From NCBI RefSeq assembly GCF_019449275.2, contig NZ_JAHZQZ020000017.1, positions 62,001-126,000 on the forward strand: a DNA stretch of 64,000 nt, read 5' to 3'. Positions 49,090 through 57,579 of the stretch are shown here, one piece after another. The notes beneath the pieces are model-generated. The model was not told the origin of the DNA. It ran no database searches and saw nothing but the letters and a program-made list of their open reading frames with translations. A program made the translations under genes and the position numbers. The first letter of the stretch is position 1, and each line of letters begins with the position of its first letter. Origin of the DNA: Microbacterium sp. HD4P20. GTDB lineage: Bacteria > Actinomycetota > Actinomycetes > Actinomycetales > Microbacteriaceae.

Positions 49090-50630
49090 ATCGACACGCG
49101 AAGATCGCCGCCCTCGCTGCGGTCGGCCTAGCACTATCGGCATGTTCAGCGCCCGCGCCGGACACGTCATGGGCTCCGCCCGAATGGCCCACGCCGACCC
49201 TGACCGTAACGACCATCCCTGCACACTTGGACGCGGACGCCTTCTCAGCGCTTCCAGCCTTCCGCATCCGGAACGACGACGTCGGCGTCCAGGCGCGGTG
49301 GATCGAACTGCCCGGTCGTGCAGCTTTCGACTCGAAGGTCACTGAGATCGTTCGCGCCAGCATCGACGCGCGGGTGAGCGCGGGCGGCGTGGCCTACGCG
49401 CCGGCGGTGTCTCCGCCGGGGTCAGGGCTGGCCGACCGTGGGTGCATCAGCGGTTCCACGAACCGGACCGCCAGCGACATCCTGGCGGATCCATTGCTCG
49501 GTCCCAAGGACGGGGCAGGGGTCGCGGTCGTCTGCGACATCGTTGTAGCGACCGGCCCGTATCTGGGTCAGCGGATACGCGCCGTCAGTTCCGACTCGAC
49601 CGACACCACCGTCGTGGTCTACGCGAACACCTCGACCGGCGAGGCGGCGACCGCCGACGAACTTTGGGCACACCATGCACTCGTCACCCTGCACGGCGAG
49701 ATTGTCAACCTGCTCCGTCGCGACACGGACTCGCTGGGCGTGAGCGTACAGTCCCCGGATGATGCCGGGCGCGCACTGATGTCGGCCGCCCTTGCTCAGA
49801 CCATCGTCACTCCCGATGGCACCCTTGTCGTGCCGGTGGCGGCGGGGTTCACATCACCAGAGCTGCGATCGCTAGGCATCACCCCCACGACCGAGCGTCT
49901 GATCATCGGGGTCCCCGCCGGCCTCGCCGCGAACTTGCTCACACCATTGGGTGCAGACCTCCTCTCCGTGGCCACGCGGGCTGGCCAGTTCACGCCACCC
50001 GCGACGACACCCGCCGGACGGGATCCGGTCGACTGCACCCTCGTCCCGTGCGTCGCGCTCACCTATGACGACGGCCCCTCCGAGTTCACGCCCGGCATCC
50101 TCGATGAACTCGCGAAGCGGCACGGCTCCGCGACGTTCTTCATCACCGGGGAACGGGCACGCTTCAACGTGGAGCTGCTGAAGCGCACCCTGGACGAAGG
50201 ACATCTCGTTGAGAACCACACGTTCAGCCATCCGGACCTTGCCCAGCTCAGCTCAGCTCGCGTTGCAGCCGAAATCGAAGAGACGAATGCGGCCATCCTC
50301 GCCGCAACCGGGGTACCGGCGCGGGTGTTCCGGCCTCCGTACGGGGAATACAACGACATGGTGCTGCAGACCGCGGGAATGGCTGCGATCCTGTGGGACG
50401 TCGACTCGCTCGATTACGCAAAAGTCTCCGACCACGCCGTTCTCTCTCGGGCGGTCGATCTGCCCCGCCCCGGATCGATCGTGCTCCAGCACGACATCCA
50501 CCCGAACACCGCTCGAACCGCCGGCGCTGTGTACGACGGCCTCCTCGACCGAGGATTCGTCCTCGTGAACCTCGAGCAACTCTTCAACGGCGAGCTGCCC
50601 ACGTCAGGGGTTATCCGGCGATTGCCCTGA
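49086..50630 (+). CDS. Polysaccharide deacetylase (NodB/CE4) lipoprotein
   Basis: 514 residues from ATG 49086. Seen: a lipoprotein signal with lipobox ALSAC near residue 20, an N-terminal region of about 290 residues that looks like the RsiV/DUF-type domain found before some deacetylases, then the NodB domain: TYDDGPS (catalytic base Asp and metal Asp), ENHTFSHPDL (metal His pair), RPPYGEYN, WDVDSLDY and LQHDIHP. Known: CE4 enzymes deacetylate peptidoglycan GlcNAc, MurNAc or other acetylated sugars outside the cell. Which polymer is unknown. Confidence 0.92.
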   Translation: MNRHAKIAALAAVGLALSACSAPAPDTSWAPPEWPTPTLTVTTIPAHLDADAFSALPAFRIRNDDVGVQARWIELPGRAAFDSKVTEIVRASIDARVSAGGVAYAPAVSPPGSGLADRGCISGSTNRTASDILADPLLGPKDGAGVAVVCDIVVATGPYLGQRIRAVSSDSTDTTVVVYANTSTGEAATADELWAHHALVTLHGEIVNLLRRDTDSLGVSVQSPDDAGRALMSAALAQTIVTPDGTLVVPVAAGFTSPELRSLGITPTTERLIIGVPAGLAANLLTPLGADLLSVATRAGQFTPPATTPAGRDPVDCTLVPCVALTYDDGPSEFTPGILDELAKRHGSATFFITGERARFNVELLKRTLDEGHLVENHTFSHPDLAQLSSARVAAEIEETNAAILAATGVPARVFRPPYGEYNDMVLQTAGMAAILWDVDSLDYAKVSDHAVLSRAVDLPRPGSIVLQHDIHPNTARTAGAVYDGLLDRGFVLVNLEQLFNGELPTSGVIRRLP

Positions 50631-50639
50631 CGCCAATCG

Positions 50640-50791
50640 GAGCGCGCGCCGATGCTACCCGGTCCCGTGAGCACGGCAACCGCATCAGTGACGGCGGTCG
50701 CGGGAAGCTCCGGATAACGATCAGCAAGTCGCTCAATGATGTCTTGACCTGGTGCGCGCTCCAGATAGAAGCATCGAACCATGACCACGAA
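50640..50791 (-). pseudogene. Possible gene remnant on the minus strand
   Basis: The frame from ATG 50791 leftward reads VRCFYLERAPGQDIIERLAD and PELPATAVTDAVAVL, which looks like real amphipathic-helix protein. It then runs into the 3' end of the deacetylase gene in an antisense frame. The pattern resembles the small three-helix proteins common in actinobacteria, here without a proper C-terminus. Low certainty. Confidence 0.3.
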
Positions 50792-51734
50792 TCCTCTCCA
50801 TGCCCTAGTCGTCCTGGGAACGATGTACTTCGGGACGCGACTTGATGACCGGCGGAGCTTCGAAGTGCTCGACCGATATATCGAGCTCGGGGGCCAGTGG
50901 ATCGACACCTCGAACAACTACTCGTTCTGGGAACACGAGTCGGGGTTCGGAGGCCAGAGCGAGGCGGTCATCGGCCGATGGCTCAGAGCGAACCAGGGCG
51001 TTGCCGTCAGGATCAGTACGAAAGTCGGGGCTCAGCCGACCCATCGGGGCGGGTTCCCGGATCATCTGGAAGGCCTGCAGTCGGACGTCGTCCACCGGTC
51101 GCTCGACGCCAGCCTGGAGCGACTCGGAGTGGACCGAGTAGACCTCTATTGGGCGCACGTCGAAGACGCCTCAGTTCCCATGCGAACGCTTGTGGAGACA
51201 TTCGGTGGGCTGCAGGCTGACGGGCGAGTCGGCGCCTATGGCTTGTCGAATCATCCTTCCTGGCTCTTCGCCTCAGCCCGCGAAATAGCCAAGCGCAGCG
51301 GCGTGGCAGGACCGGTTGCGTATCAGCAGAGATATTCCTACCTGCAGCCCGCGCCGGGTGCGCCTGTCACGGGGCAACCTCTTCCACTGGGCATGTTGTC
51401 CTCCGACGGACTCGAACTGCTGCGCCGAGAGGTTGACATCACCGGCTGGGTGTACACCTCGCTGCTGCTCGGCGCATATGACCGTGATGACCGGCCGCTA
51501 CCGGATGAATACCGGCACCCTGGAAACGTCCGGCGGATGAAGGTTCTCAGCGAAATTGCGAGCGAACGAGGCGTCCAGCGTGGGCAGATCGTGCTGGCGT
51601 GGCTCAGCGGTGCGCAGCCCGGGCTGGTTCCCCTGGTCGGGTGCAGCGACGTCGACCAAGTCGAACGAGCAGTCACCGGCGTTCAACTTCACCTCACAGG
51701 TGAGGAACGCGCTCGACTCGACGCGGCGCACTGA
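50781..51734 (+). CDS. Aldo/keto reductase (second copy)
   Basis: 317 residues from ATG 50781. Seen: AKR barrel with LGTMYFGTRLDDRRSFEVLD, GGQWIDTSNNYSFWE, the catalytic Lys region RISTKVGAQP, DLYWAHVEDASVPM, and the C-terminal LVPLVGCSDVDQVERA. Where most family members have Tyr after Asp in the DxxxxY motif, here SNNYSFW keeps the Tyr. Substrate unknown. It is isolated, 150 bases after the deacetylase gene. Confidence 0.9.
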   Translation: MTTNPLHALVVLGTMYFGTRLDDRRSFEVLDRYIELGGQWIDTSNNYSFWEHESGFGGQSEAVIGRWLRANQGVAVRISTKVGAQPTHRGGFPDHLEGLQSDVVHRSLDASLERLGVDRVDLYWAHVEDASVPMRTLVETFGGLQADGRVGAYGLSNHPSWLFASAREIAKRSGVAGPVAYQQRYSYLQPAPGAPVTGQPLPLGMLSSDGLELLRREVDITGWVYTSLLLGAYDRDDRPLPDEYRHPGNVRRMKVLSEIASERGVQRGQIVLAWLSGAQPGLVPLVGCSDVDQVERAVTGVQLHLTGEERARLDAAH

Positions 51735-51829
51735 ACCATCGACGCGTGAACCGTCCACCGTCAGGGTCGTCGGGACGAACGAGTTGCAGCAGATCTGGAG
51801 TGCACACCAGGTCGAGCGAAACGTTCGGC

Positions 51830-51841
51830 TAGCATTCGGGG
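51830..51841 (+). promoter_or_regulatory. TAGCAT -10 box six bases before S4-protein ATG
   Basis: TAGCAT at 51830-51835, six bases, then ATG 51842. Leaderless arrangement. Confidence 0.55.
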
Positions 51842-52069
51842 ATGACGAACCCGGCACCGATCGATGACGTCTCGATCGGCGGCGAGGGCATACGCCTCGG
51901 GCAGTTCCTGAAATTCGCCGGTCTCCTCGACACCGGGGGCAACGTGAAAGAGGCCGTCATCGACGGCTACGTCAGCGTGAACGGCGACGTCGACCGCCGC
52001 CGCGGACGGCAGCTGCAGCTCGGTGACATCGTCAGTTTCGAAGGGCGTCAGGTCCGCGTCTGCCGTTGA
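51842..52069 (+). CDS. S4-domain RNA-binding protein (YbcJ/YaaA-S4 type)
   Basis: 75 residues. Seen: a single S4 fold: IRLGQFLKFAGLLDTGGNVK, then VIDGYVSVNGDVDRRRGRQL and GDIVSFEGRQVRV. Known: small stand-alone S4 proteins bind structured RNA and are linked to ribosome assembly. No other domain. It appears to be a leaderless single gene. Confidence 0.88.
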   Translation: MTNPAPIDDVSIGGEGIRLGQFLKFAGLLDTGGNVKEAVIDGYVSVNGDVDRRRGRQLQLGDIVSFEGRQVRVCR

Positions 52070-52261
52070 CGGCGGAATCCGATACAGCCGAGCGACGCCC
52101 GATTGCCAGCCACGCGATTGGGCCGTAGGAGAAGTGCCGTCGTATCAGAAGCTCGCCGTGTGGCCTCTTCCATTGCGGCTGGCGACAGCTGGTCGAACGC
52201 GACAAGGGAGTGCCACCGGCGCCCGTCACACCTGGCGCGACGGCGCGGATTTGGAGTTGTC

Positions 52262-53428
52262 ATGGCGAACTACGTGGAAATCACGCTTCTGCGGGTGATC
52301 TGCAATGAGATGGAGTCGTCGTCAGCGGAGCATGACGTCTTCGCATTGGCCGGAGCGGTGGTGGTCGACGGCGAAACTCATCCGTTTGCCCACCCGGCCA
52401 TCCCGCTCAAGACGGGGTGGACGTTCACCTACCAGATGCCGTTGTTCGCGGGCTGGGTCGATCAGCCGACGGTCGGGATCGGCGCGCTCGGACTCGATCT
52501 CGACAACAGCGACTGGTGGGTGAAGAACGAAGACGACATCCGCAAAGTCACGAGCGGGATTGCGAAGGCTGCGTCGTACCTGCCGATTCCCTACATCGAT
52601 TCGGTCATCAACGGGATCCCCGAAGTCGTCGACTTCTTCACCGGCCTCGACGACGACGACGAAGTGTTCCGCTGGGCGCAGGACATACCGCTCGAACCGT
52701 TGGCCCCCGGGCAGAAGCACACCAAGGTGCTCGCGCCGCGGGTGTCTGGTGAAAGGTCCGCCATCATCACCATCTCCGACTGGGACTACTCGGTCGAGTT
52801 CGCCATCACGTGGCAGGCGCCCTACCCGTCGTTCGGTCCCACCAGGCCCGTCTCGTGGACCAGTCAGCCCGACACCGACACGATGCCGGCCGCGTGGCTC
52901 GGCGCGTGGGAGTCGGACTCCGCCGGCATCGAGTGCTGGATCACGCGCAGTGAGGATTCGATGTGGAAGCTCGACATCCACACCCGTGAGCGGCTCCCCA
53001 ACGGCGAGGTGCGCGAGTTCGACACCCTGGGCGCATCGATCTCGGGGCTCAATGCCGAGATCCTGATGACATCGGCGGTGGCCGGGCACGATCTGTCGTT
53101 GATGACCGCCACTCCAGCAGCGCTGGGCGTGAGTACTCGAACGGATGCCGGTTACCTGGTGGAGCGCCTCGAACCGGCGGTGCACGCCCTGCAGCCGGAC
53201 GAGGTCATCGGCGAGATGTGGCGCGGACCGATCAGCGTGCTGTTGCCCATCGCGGGCGATCGAGTCCAACTGGCGAACGGATGCGTACTCGAGATGCGAC
53301 GGACCTTTGCCGACGGTGTGGAGACCGGCGGCAGACTCGTCCGATACGCAGGCCCCGCCAGCGTGGCCGACATTCTGTACAACCCGCCGATCGACGTGGA
53401 TCTCGAACGCCCCCTCCACATCGGATGA
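52262..53428 (+). CDS. Unrecognised protein, two beta-rich halves
   Basis: 388 residues from ATG 52262 with GGAG six bases upstream; the frame is open further upstream but without a signal. Seen: the N-terminal half begins with ITLLRVICNEMESSSAEHDV, has an amphipathic segment (GIAKAASYLPIPYIDSVING) and an acidic loop LDDDDEVFRW that recalls calcium- or C2-like beta-sandwich loops. The C-terminal half starts AAWLGAWESDSAGIECW, typical of small beta-barrels, with regular strands. No signal peptide or membrane span, so cytoplasmic. No family recognised; the fold remarks are inference. Confidence 0.7.
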   Translation: MANYVEITLLRVICNEMESSSAEHDVFALAGAVVVDGETHPFAHPAIPLKTGWTFTYQMPLFAGWVDQPTVGIGALGLDLDNSDWWVKNEDDIRKVTSGIAKAASYLPIPYIDSVINGIPEVVDFFTGLDDDDEVFRWAQDIPLEPLAPGQKHTKVLAPRVSGERSAIITISDWDYSVEFAITWQAPYPSFGPTRPVSWTSQPDTDTMPAAWLGAWESDSAGIECWITRSEDSMWKLDIHTRERLPNGEVREFDTLGASISGLNAEILMTSAVAGHDLSLMTATPAALGVSTRTDAGYLVERLEPAVHALQPDEVIGEMWRGPISVLLPIAGDRVQLANGCVLEMRRTFADGVETGGRLVRYAGPASVADILYNPPIDVDLERPLHIG

Positions 53429-53586
53429 GCCGGAGACAGCAACGTCTTCATCGGTCGCGTGAACCGACGTCTGGCGGGTCCTCACCCGTGAATCGGTCCC
53501 AAGCGGCGGGTGCCGCACCGGCGTCCGGGCGGTCAGCATGGTGAGCAACTGCCATGAGACAGTGGCATCGGACGATGGAGTTCACC

Positions 53587-54555
53587 ATGACACAGACCCT
53601 TGTACGCCCGCCGTTCGACCCGGAACTGGAGGCGGCGCTGACGGTTCTGCACGAGCAGTTGCCGGCGACATTCACGCCTGACCTGATCCCGGTACTCCGG
53701 GAGACCTCGTTCACCGACCCGGAGGCGGTTCGGGCGCGGATGACGGCGCTGGGCCTCTCACGGCGAGACGTGACCATCGCCGGTTATCGCGGCGACGACA
53801 TCACGGTCACGGTGATCGCGAAGGAAGGCCACACGGGACACGGTCCGGGCATTTACCACACGCACGGCGGAGGCATGGTCATCGGAGGACGGATGGACGG
53901 CGTCGAAGGCTTCTTCAGTGCGATCGATCGTCACGACGCGGTGCTGGTGAGCGTCGAGTACCGTCTGGCTCCGGAGTTCCCCGACCCGTATCCCGTCGAG
54001 GACTGCTACGCGGGGCTTGTCTGGACCGCGGCGCACGCGCACGAGCTCGGCATCGATGCGAGCCGGATCCTGATCGGCGGGGGAAGCGCCGGCGGTGGCC
54101 TGTCGGCCGGCACCGCTCTGCTCGCCCGCGACCGGCAAGGGCCCGGCCTGATCGGCCAGCTTCTGATGTGCCCGATGCTGGACGATCGCGACGCGACCGT
54201 CTCGACGCGGCAGATCGACGGCATCGGCGTCTGGGACCGCACCTCAAACGTCACGGGATGGACGGCGTTGCTGGGAGACCGCAAGGGCACCGACGACGTT
54301 TCGATCTACGCCGCCCCCGCACGTGCGGCGGATCTGTCCGGACTTCCGTCGGCGTACATCGACTGCGGGAGTGCTGAAGTCTTCCGTGATGAGGATGTCT
54401 TATACGCGACGAAGCTGTGGGAGGCGGGCGTCCAGGCCGAACTGCATGTATGGGCCGGCGGATTTCACGGCTTCGAGATGGTTCCGCACGCGGCCGTGTC
54501 GCGTGCTGCAGTGGCGGCACGAGAAACCTGGATCGACCGCATCCTCGGTTCTTGA
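53587..54555 (+). CDS. HSL-family alpha/beta hydrolase
   Basis: 322 residues from ATG 53587 with GGAG seven bases upstream. Seen: the oxyanion motif HTHGGGMVIGG, nucleophile elbow GGGSAGGGLSAG, the acid Asp/Glu in YIDCGSAEVFRDED, and the catalytic His in WAGGFHGFEM. Known: the hormone-sensitive-lipase family hydrolyses short-chain esters, including acyl esters of small molecules and drugs. It is followed by a helix-turn-helix protein gene 98 bases on, its likely regulator. Confidence 0.9.
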   Translation: MTQTLVRPPFDPELEAALTVLHEQLPATFTPDLIPVLRETSFTDPEAVRARMTALGLSRRDVTIAGYRGDDITVTVIAKEGHTGHGPGIYHTHGGGMVIGGRMDGVEGFFSAIDRHDAVLVSVEYRLAPEFPDPYPVEDCYAGLVWTAAHAHELGIDASRILIGGGSAGGGLSAGTALLARDRQGPGLIGQLLMCPMLDDRDATVSTRQIDGIGVWDRTSNVTGWTALLGDRKGTDDVSIYAAPARAADLSGLPSAYIDCGSAEVFRDEDVLYATKLWEAGVQAELHVWAGGFHGFEMVPHAAVSRAAVAARETWIDRILGS

Positions 54556-54653
54556 GGTGTCGCGGGGTCGCGGCGCCGAGTGCCCGCGACCCCGGGGCAT
54601 TCTCTGGCCGACGCGGCTATCGTTGACCGCACACGTGCGACGGAGCCGGGACC

Positions 54654-55655
54654 ATGCAGGAGCTTCTGGGGCGCCTGACGGCGCTCGACCCCCAGGCAAG
54701 CGAGACACTCAAAGTCGTCTCGTACTTCGATGCGCTTGTGGCTTCGGGGGTCGGTGCGGAGAGCCTCGTGCGCAGCGCCGCCGCACTCACAGGCGTTCCT
54801 GTCGGCCTACGGATGCGGGGACGTATGGTGCGCGTCGGCTCGGACGGCCGTTCCCTTGCACCGCAACCTGCTGCATCGCACGGTTGGCTCTCGCGTGACG
54901 CCGGCGACGATGCGATCGTGTGGATCGAGCGCGACGGCGCCCCGCACGCGAACGATGCAATGGTCCTTGAACGGCTCGCGCTCGCGCTGGCCATCACCAC
55001 CGCCCGCCGTGCCTCCGACGGCGCCGGGGCGATGGAGATCGCGCTCAGCACTCACGCGACCGACGAGGAGCGCGGAACGGCTTTGGCCCGTCTGCATCTC
55101 GACACCGAACCTCTCATGCGCGCGGTCGCTCTTCCTCCCGACGCGGATGTGCATGATCGCGGTCCCTCCGCAATCGTCGTGACGCCGCGCGGTCTCGCGC
55201 GAGCGCTCCTCTGCCGTGCCGGGCAGAGCCTGCAGTTCGACAGGCGGGCGGGTCTCGGCATCCCGCTCCCACCCGACCGGCTGGCTGAGTCGTGGGCATC
55301 CGCGCTCTTCGCGTTGCGCCTGACCACCGACGCGAACCCCATCGTGGACGCGTCGGAGCTGGGCGCGGTGCTCCTGTTGGCCGAAGTCGCCGACGGGCAT
55401 TCCGGACTCCACCCAGACGCGGCCGCCCTGGCGACGCTCGACCAGCGGGCGATCGACGTGCTCGACGCGTTCGCCGACACGGGCAGCGTCCGCGCCGCCG
55501 CGACCAAGCTCGGCAAACACCACTCCAGCGTTCAAGAGAAGATCACGGCCCTCGCCCAGGATCTGGGCTACGACCCTCGCACGACCGCTGGGCGCACCCG
55601 CTATTCCCTGGCCCGCACCCTGTTGCAGCTCTCACACCCCGGCCTGACCGCGTAG
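54654..55655 (+). CDS. Transcriptional regulator with C-terminal helix-turn-helix
   Basis: 333 residues from ATG 54654 (GGAGCCGGG upstream). Seen: an N-terminal helical/GAF-like sensory region of about 250 residues, then a C-terminal LysR- or PucR-like helix-turn-helix: DAFADTGSVRAAATKLGKHH and SSVQEKITALAQDLGYD. Domain order fits the PucR/CdaR style of regulator rather than LysR. It probably controls the hydrolase immediately upstream; ligand unknown. Confidence 0.78.
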   Translation: MQELLGRLTALDPQASETLKVVSYFDALVASGVGAESLVRSAAALTGVPVGLRMRGRMVRVGSDGRSLAPQPAASHGWLSRDAGDDAIVWIERDGAPHANDAMVLERLALALAITTARRASDGAGAMEIALSTHATDEERGTALARLHLDTEPLMRAVALPPDADVHDRGPSAIVVTPRGLARALLCRAGQSLQFDRRAGLGIPLPPDRLAESWASALFALRLTTDANPIVDASELGAVLLLAEVADGHSGLHPDAAALATLDQRAIDVLDAFADTGSVRAAATKLGKHHSSVQEKITALAQDLGYDPRTTAGRTRYSLARTLLQLSHPGLTA

Positions 55656-55705
55656 AAGCCCTCGACTCGTTGAGCGGACCGGACCTCGGGCGGGATGCGA
55701 CGACC

Positions 55706-55717
55706 TAGAGTGCTGGC
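55706..55717 (+). promoter_or_regulatory. TAGAGT -10 box six bases before the HEVGH-protein ATG
   Basis: TAGAGT at 55706-55711, six bases, then ATG 55718. Leaderless arrangement. Confidence 0.6.
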
Positions 55718-56920
55718 ATGGAACACTCGGATGCCGCCGTGCCGGATCCGTTCCCGGAGCCGACCGACGACGACGCCGCTGCACGTGAGCAACGGCGGCC
55801 CGGCAGAGCGAGGATCATCGGATGGCTCGTCGGCGTCGGGCTGGCGGCCCTCCTCGCCGTCGCGGTCGGCTTCGTGCACACCACGGCGCATCGGGAGTTC
55901 GACGCGGCTGCACGACAGCTGGCGGAGGCATCCGTCGTCGAGCGGCAGGCGCAGCGGTCGCTGAACGGCGCGGCGAGCACCGCCGATGCCGCCCTCACCG
56001 CGTCCGAGCAGATCGTGGCGTCAGCGGCCGACGATCTGGCAGACCCGGCAGCACGCACCGCGCTGGCCGAGAGCGCCGGCTCAGCAGCCGCAGCACGCGA
56101 CGAGGCGTCCGCGGCGCTCGAGAATGATGTCGACGACGCGATCGCACGCAAGCCGTTCTGGACGTGGGAACTCTTCGCCGGGGCATCGGCTCTCGCCGAC
56201 CGCGCAGCCGACGCCACCACCGATGCCGCGGATCTGAGCGGAATCGAGGCGACCCTTGAGGGAGCCCTCGATGCGGTCTCGGAAGCGGCGGGCGCCCTCT
56301 TCACGTCGACGAGCCCAGCCTCGGCGGCGTTGGAAGCTGCCAACGTGTCGGCTCAGACCGGCGCTGTGCAGGACTTCCGCGATGCCGCGGCCCGTGTCGC
56401 GGAGCAGACACGAGCAGGCGCCGACGCCGCGGCGGCATTCTCGGTCTACGCCGCACGAGCGACCACCCTGAAGGAGTCTGCACAGCAGGAGCTGGCCGAG
56501 AAGGCGGGCCCGCTGCTGAGCACCCGGCTCGAGATCGAGGCGTACGCACGATCCATCTCCGGCGGTGTGCTCCTGGACTTCGACTGGGCGGGGATCGTCG
56601 CCGGCACCGGCGGCAACGCCGGCATCGGAGGTACCGCGACATGGGACTCATCGAGAGGCGGCTCCTCGACCATCACGCTCTCTCACTCGGTCGCGCAGTG
56701 GTGGCCATCGGCGGACGCACGCGCACTGGTCACGCACGAGGTCGGACACTCGATCACCGCGAAATGCCACGAGTTGTTCGACTCGCAGGACCCGGCCGCG
56801 AACGAGGAGTGGGCCACGGCGTGGGCGATCAGCATGGGTCACACGGCCGAAGGAAATGGAGTTCAGGCCTACGGCCACCCGTCCCAGGCGATGATCGACC
56901 TCGCCGCGACCTGCCGCTGA
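55718..56920 (+). CDS. Membrane-anchored protein with HEVGH metalloprotease motif
   Basis: 400 residues. Seen: an acidic cytosolic start, one membrane span (about 34-53), about 230 residues of Ala-rich helix with heptad-like spacing, then a C-terminal domain. That domain has VTHEVGHSITAKC (HExxH at about 340-344) and EEWATAWAISMG about 20 residues later, giving the HExxH plus downstream Glu of gluzincin-like zinc proteases. Two cysteines may pair. No family is recognised. An extracellular zinc protease tethered by a coiled coil is inferred. It has its own leaderless-type promoter and a hairpin after the stop. Confidence 0.75.
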   Translation: MEHSDAAVPDPFPEPTDDDAAAREQRRPGRARIIGWLVGVGLAALLAVAVGFVHTTAHREFDAAARQLAEASVVERQAQRSLNGAASTADAALTASEQIVASAADDLADPAARTALAESAGSAAAARDEASAALENDVDDAIARKPFWTWELFAGASALADRAADATTDAADLSGIEATLEGALDAVSEAAGALFTSTSPASAALEAANVSAQTGAVQDFRDAAARVAEQTRAGADAAAAFSVYAARATTLKESAQQELAEKAGPLLSTRLEIEAYARSISGGVLLDFDWAGIVAGTGGNAGIGGTATWDSSRGGSSTITLSHSVAQWWPSADARALVTHEVGHSITAKCHELFDSQDPAANEEWATAWAISMGHTAEGNGVQAYGHPSQAMIDLAATCR

Positions 56921-56930
56921 ACCTCCTCCC

Positions 56931-56960
56931 GCCTCCGGTCCGGCGGCTTCGCCCGGAGGC
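56931..56960. terminator. Hairpin after the HEVGH-protein gene
   Basis: Stem gcctccgg (56931-56938) with ccggaggc (56953-56960) and a 14-base loop, ten bases after the stop. No T tract. Confidence 0.5.
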
Positions 56961-57105
56961 CGCCTACCTGCCAAGCCACCCGGTGTCAAGGGAATGAGAA
57001 GGCCTGGCGACCCGGGACGCACGGGAGGATGATGAAGAAGGAGACCCACCCGGGCGTTCCCAAATTACCGGCTTCTCGCGTCCGGCGGCCTCGGAGAGGC
57101 GTGCG

Positions 57106-57450
57106 ATGGGCAAGCTGATCTACGACACGACCGTGAAGGTCGATTTCGACGACCGAACACTCGCGCACCTGCAGCTCGTCATCGGGACGAAGCTGCGCCG
57201 CGGCGAGCCGTTCCACTTCACGTGGCGCGACGATGCCAGCATCGGCGACGGGCGCACCACGGTGTGGGTGCACCCGCGCTGTTCGCTCGTCTACAAGTAC
57301 TACGGGAGCAGGATGCCACGGCTCAATCCGGCATGGATCGACGCGCTGGCCCACACGGCGAACTCGCCGGCGGGTCTGTACGTCGTGCCGGAGCCGGCCC
57401 CGCCCGCGAACCTCGAGGAGCGTATTCCGGAGCGCGACCTTCTGGCCTGA
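57106..57450 (+). CDS. DUF7882-type small protein (often labelled DNA ligase-like)
   Basis: 114 residues from ATG 57106 with a GGAGAGG upstream. Seen: the start MGKLIYDTTVKVDFDDRTLA, then HLQLVIGTKLRRGEPFHFTW, GRTTVWVHPRCSLVYKYYGS and PAWIDALAHTANSPAG. Known: a small Microbacteriaceae family repeatedly found in several copies per genome and misnamed ATP-dependent DNA ligase; there is no nucleotidyltransferase motif. Function unknown; single domain, no signal. Confidence 0.78.
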   Translation: MGKLIYDTTVKVDFDDRTLAHLQLVIGTKLRRGEPFHFTWRDDASIGDGRTTVWVHPRCSLVYKYYGSRMPRLNPAWIDALAHTANSPAGLYVVPEPAPPANLEERIPERDLLA

Positions 57451-57521
57451 GGGAGACCGGGGCGCATGCCCTAGCCCCCCGGCGCGACGCGCGAAGGTTG
57501 ACACCCGTGCGGCCGCGGATC

Positions 57522-57553
57522 GATCGCCCCGGTGCCGTGGCACCGGGGCGATC
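57522..57553 (-). terminator. Terminator of the M28 aminopeptidase gene
   Basis: Perfect 15-base stem (gatcgccccggtgcc and its reverse complement) with a 2-base spacer (effectively a 4-base loop), 26 bases after the stop at 57580. G+C-rich, no T tract. Confidence 0.7.
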
Positions 57554-57579
57554 GGCGTGTGGTCACCGTTCCGGTCGCA

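Noticed and set aside
52032..52229. A short minus-strand frame reading HFSYGPIAWLAIG
   Set aside because: It looked like a protein fragment, but it is 65 residues, has no start signal and overlaps the S4-protein end; not enough to call even a remnant.
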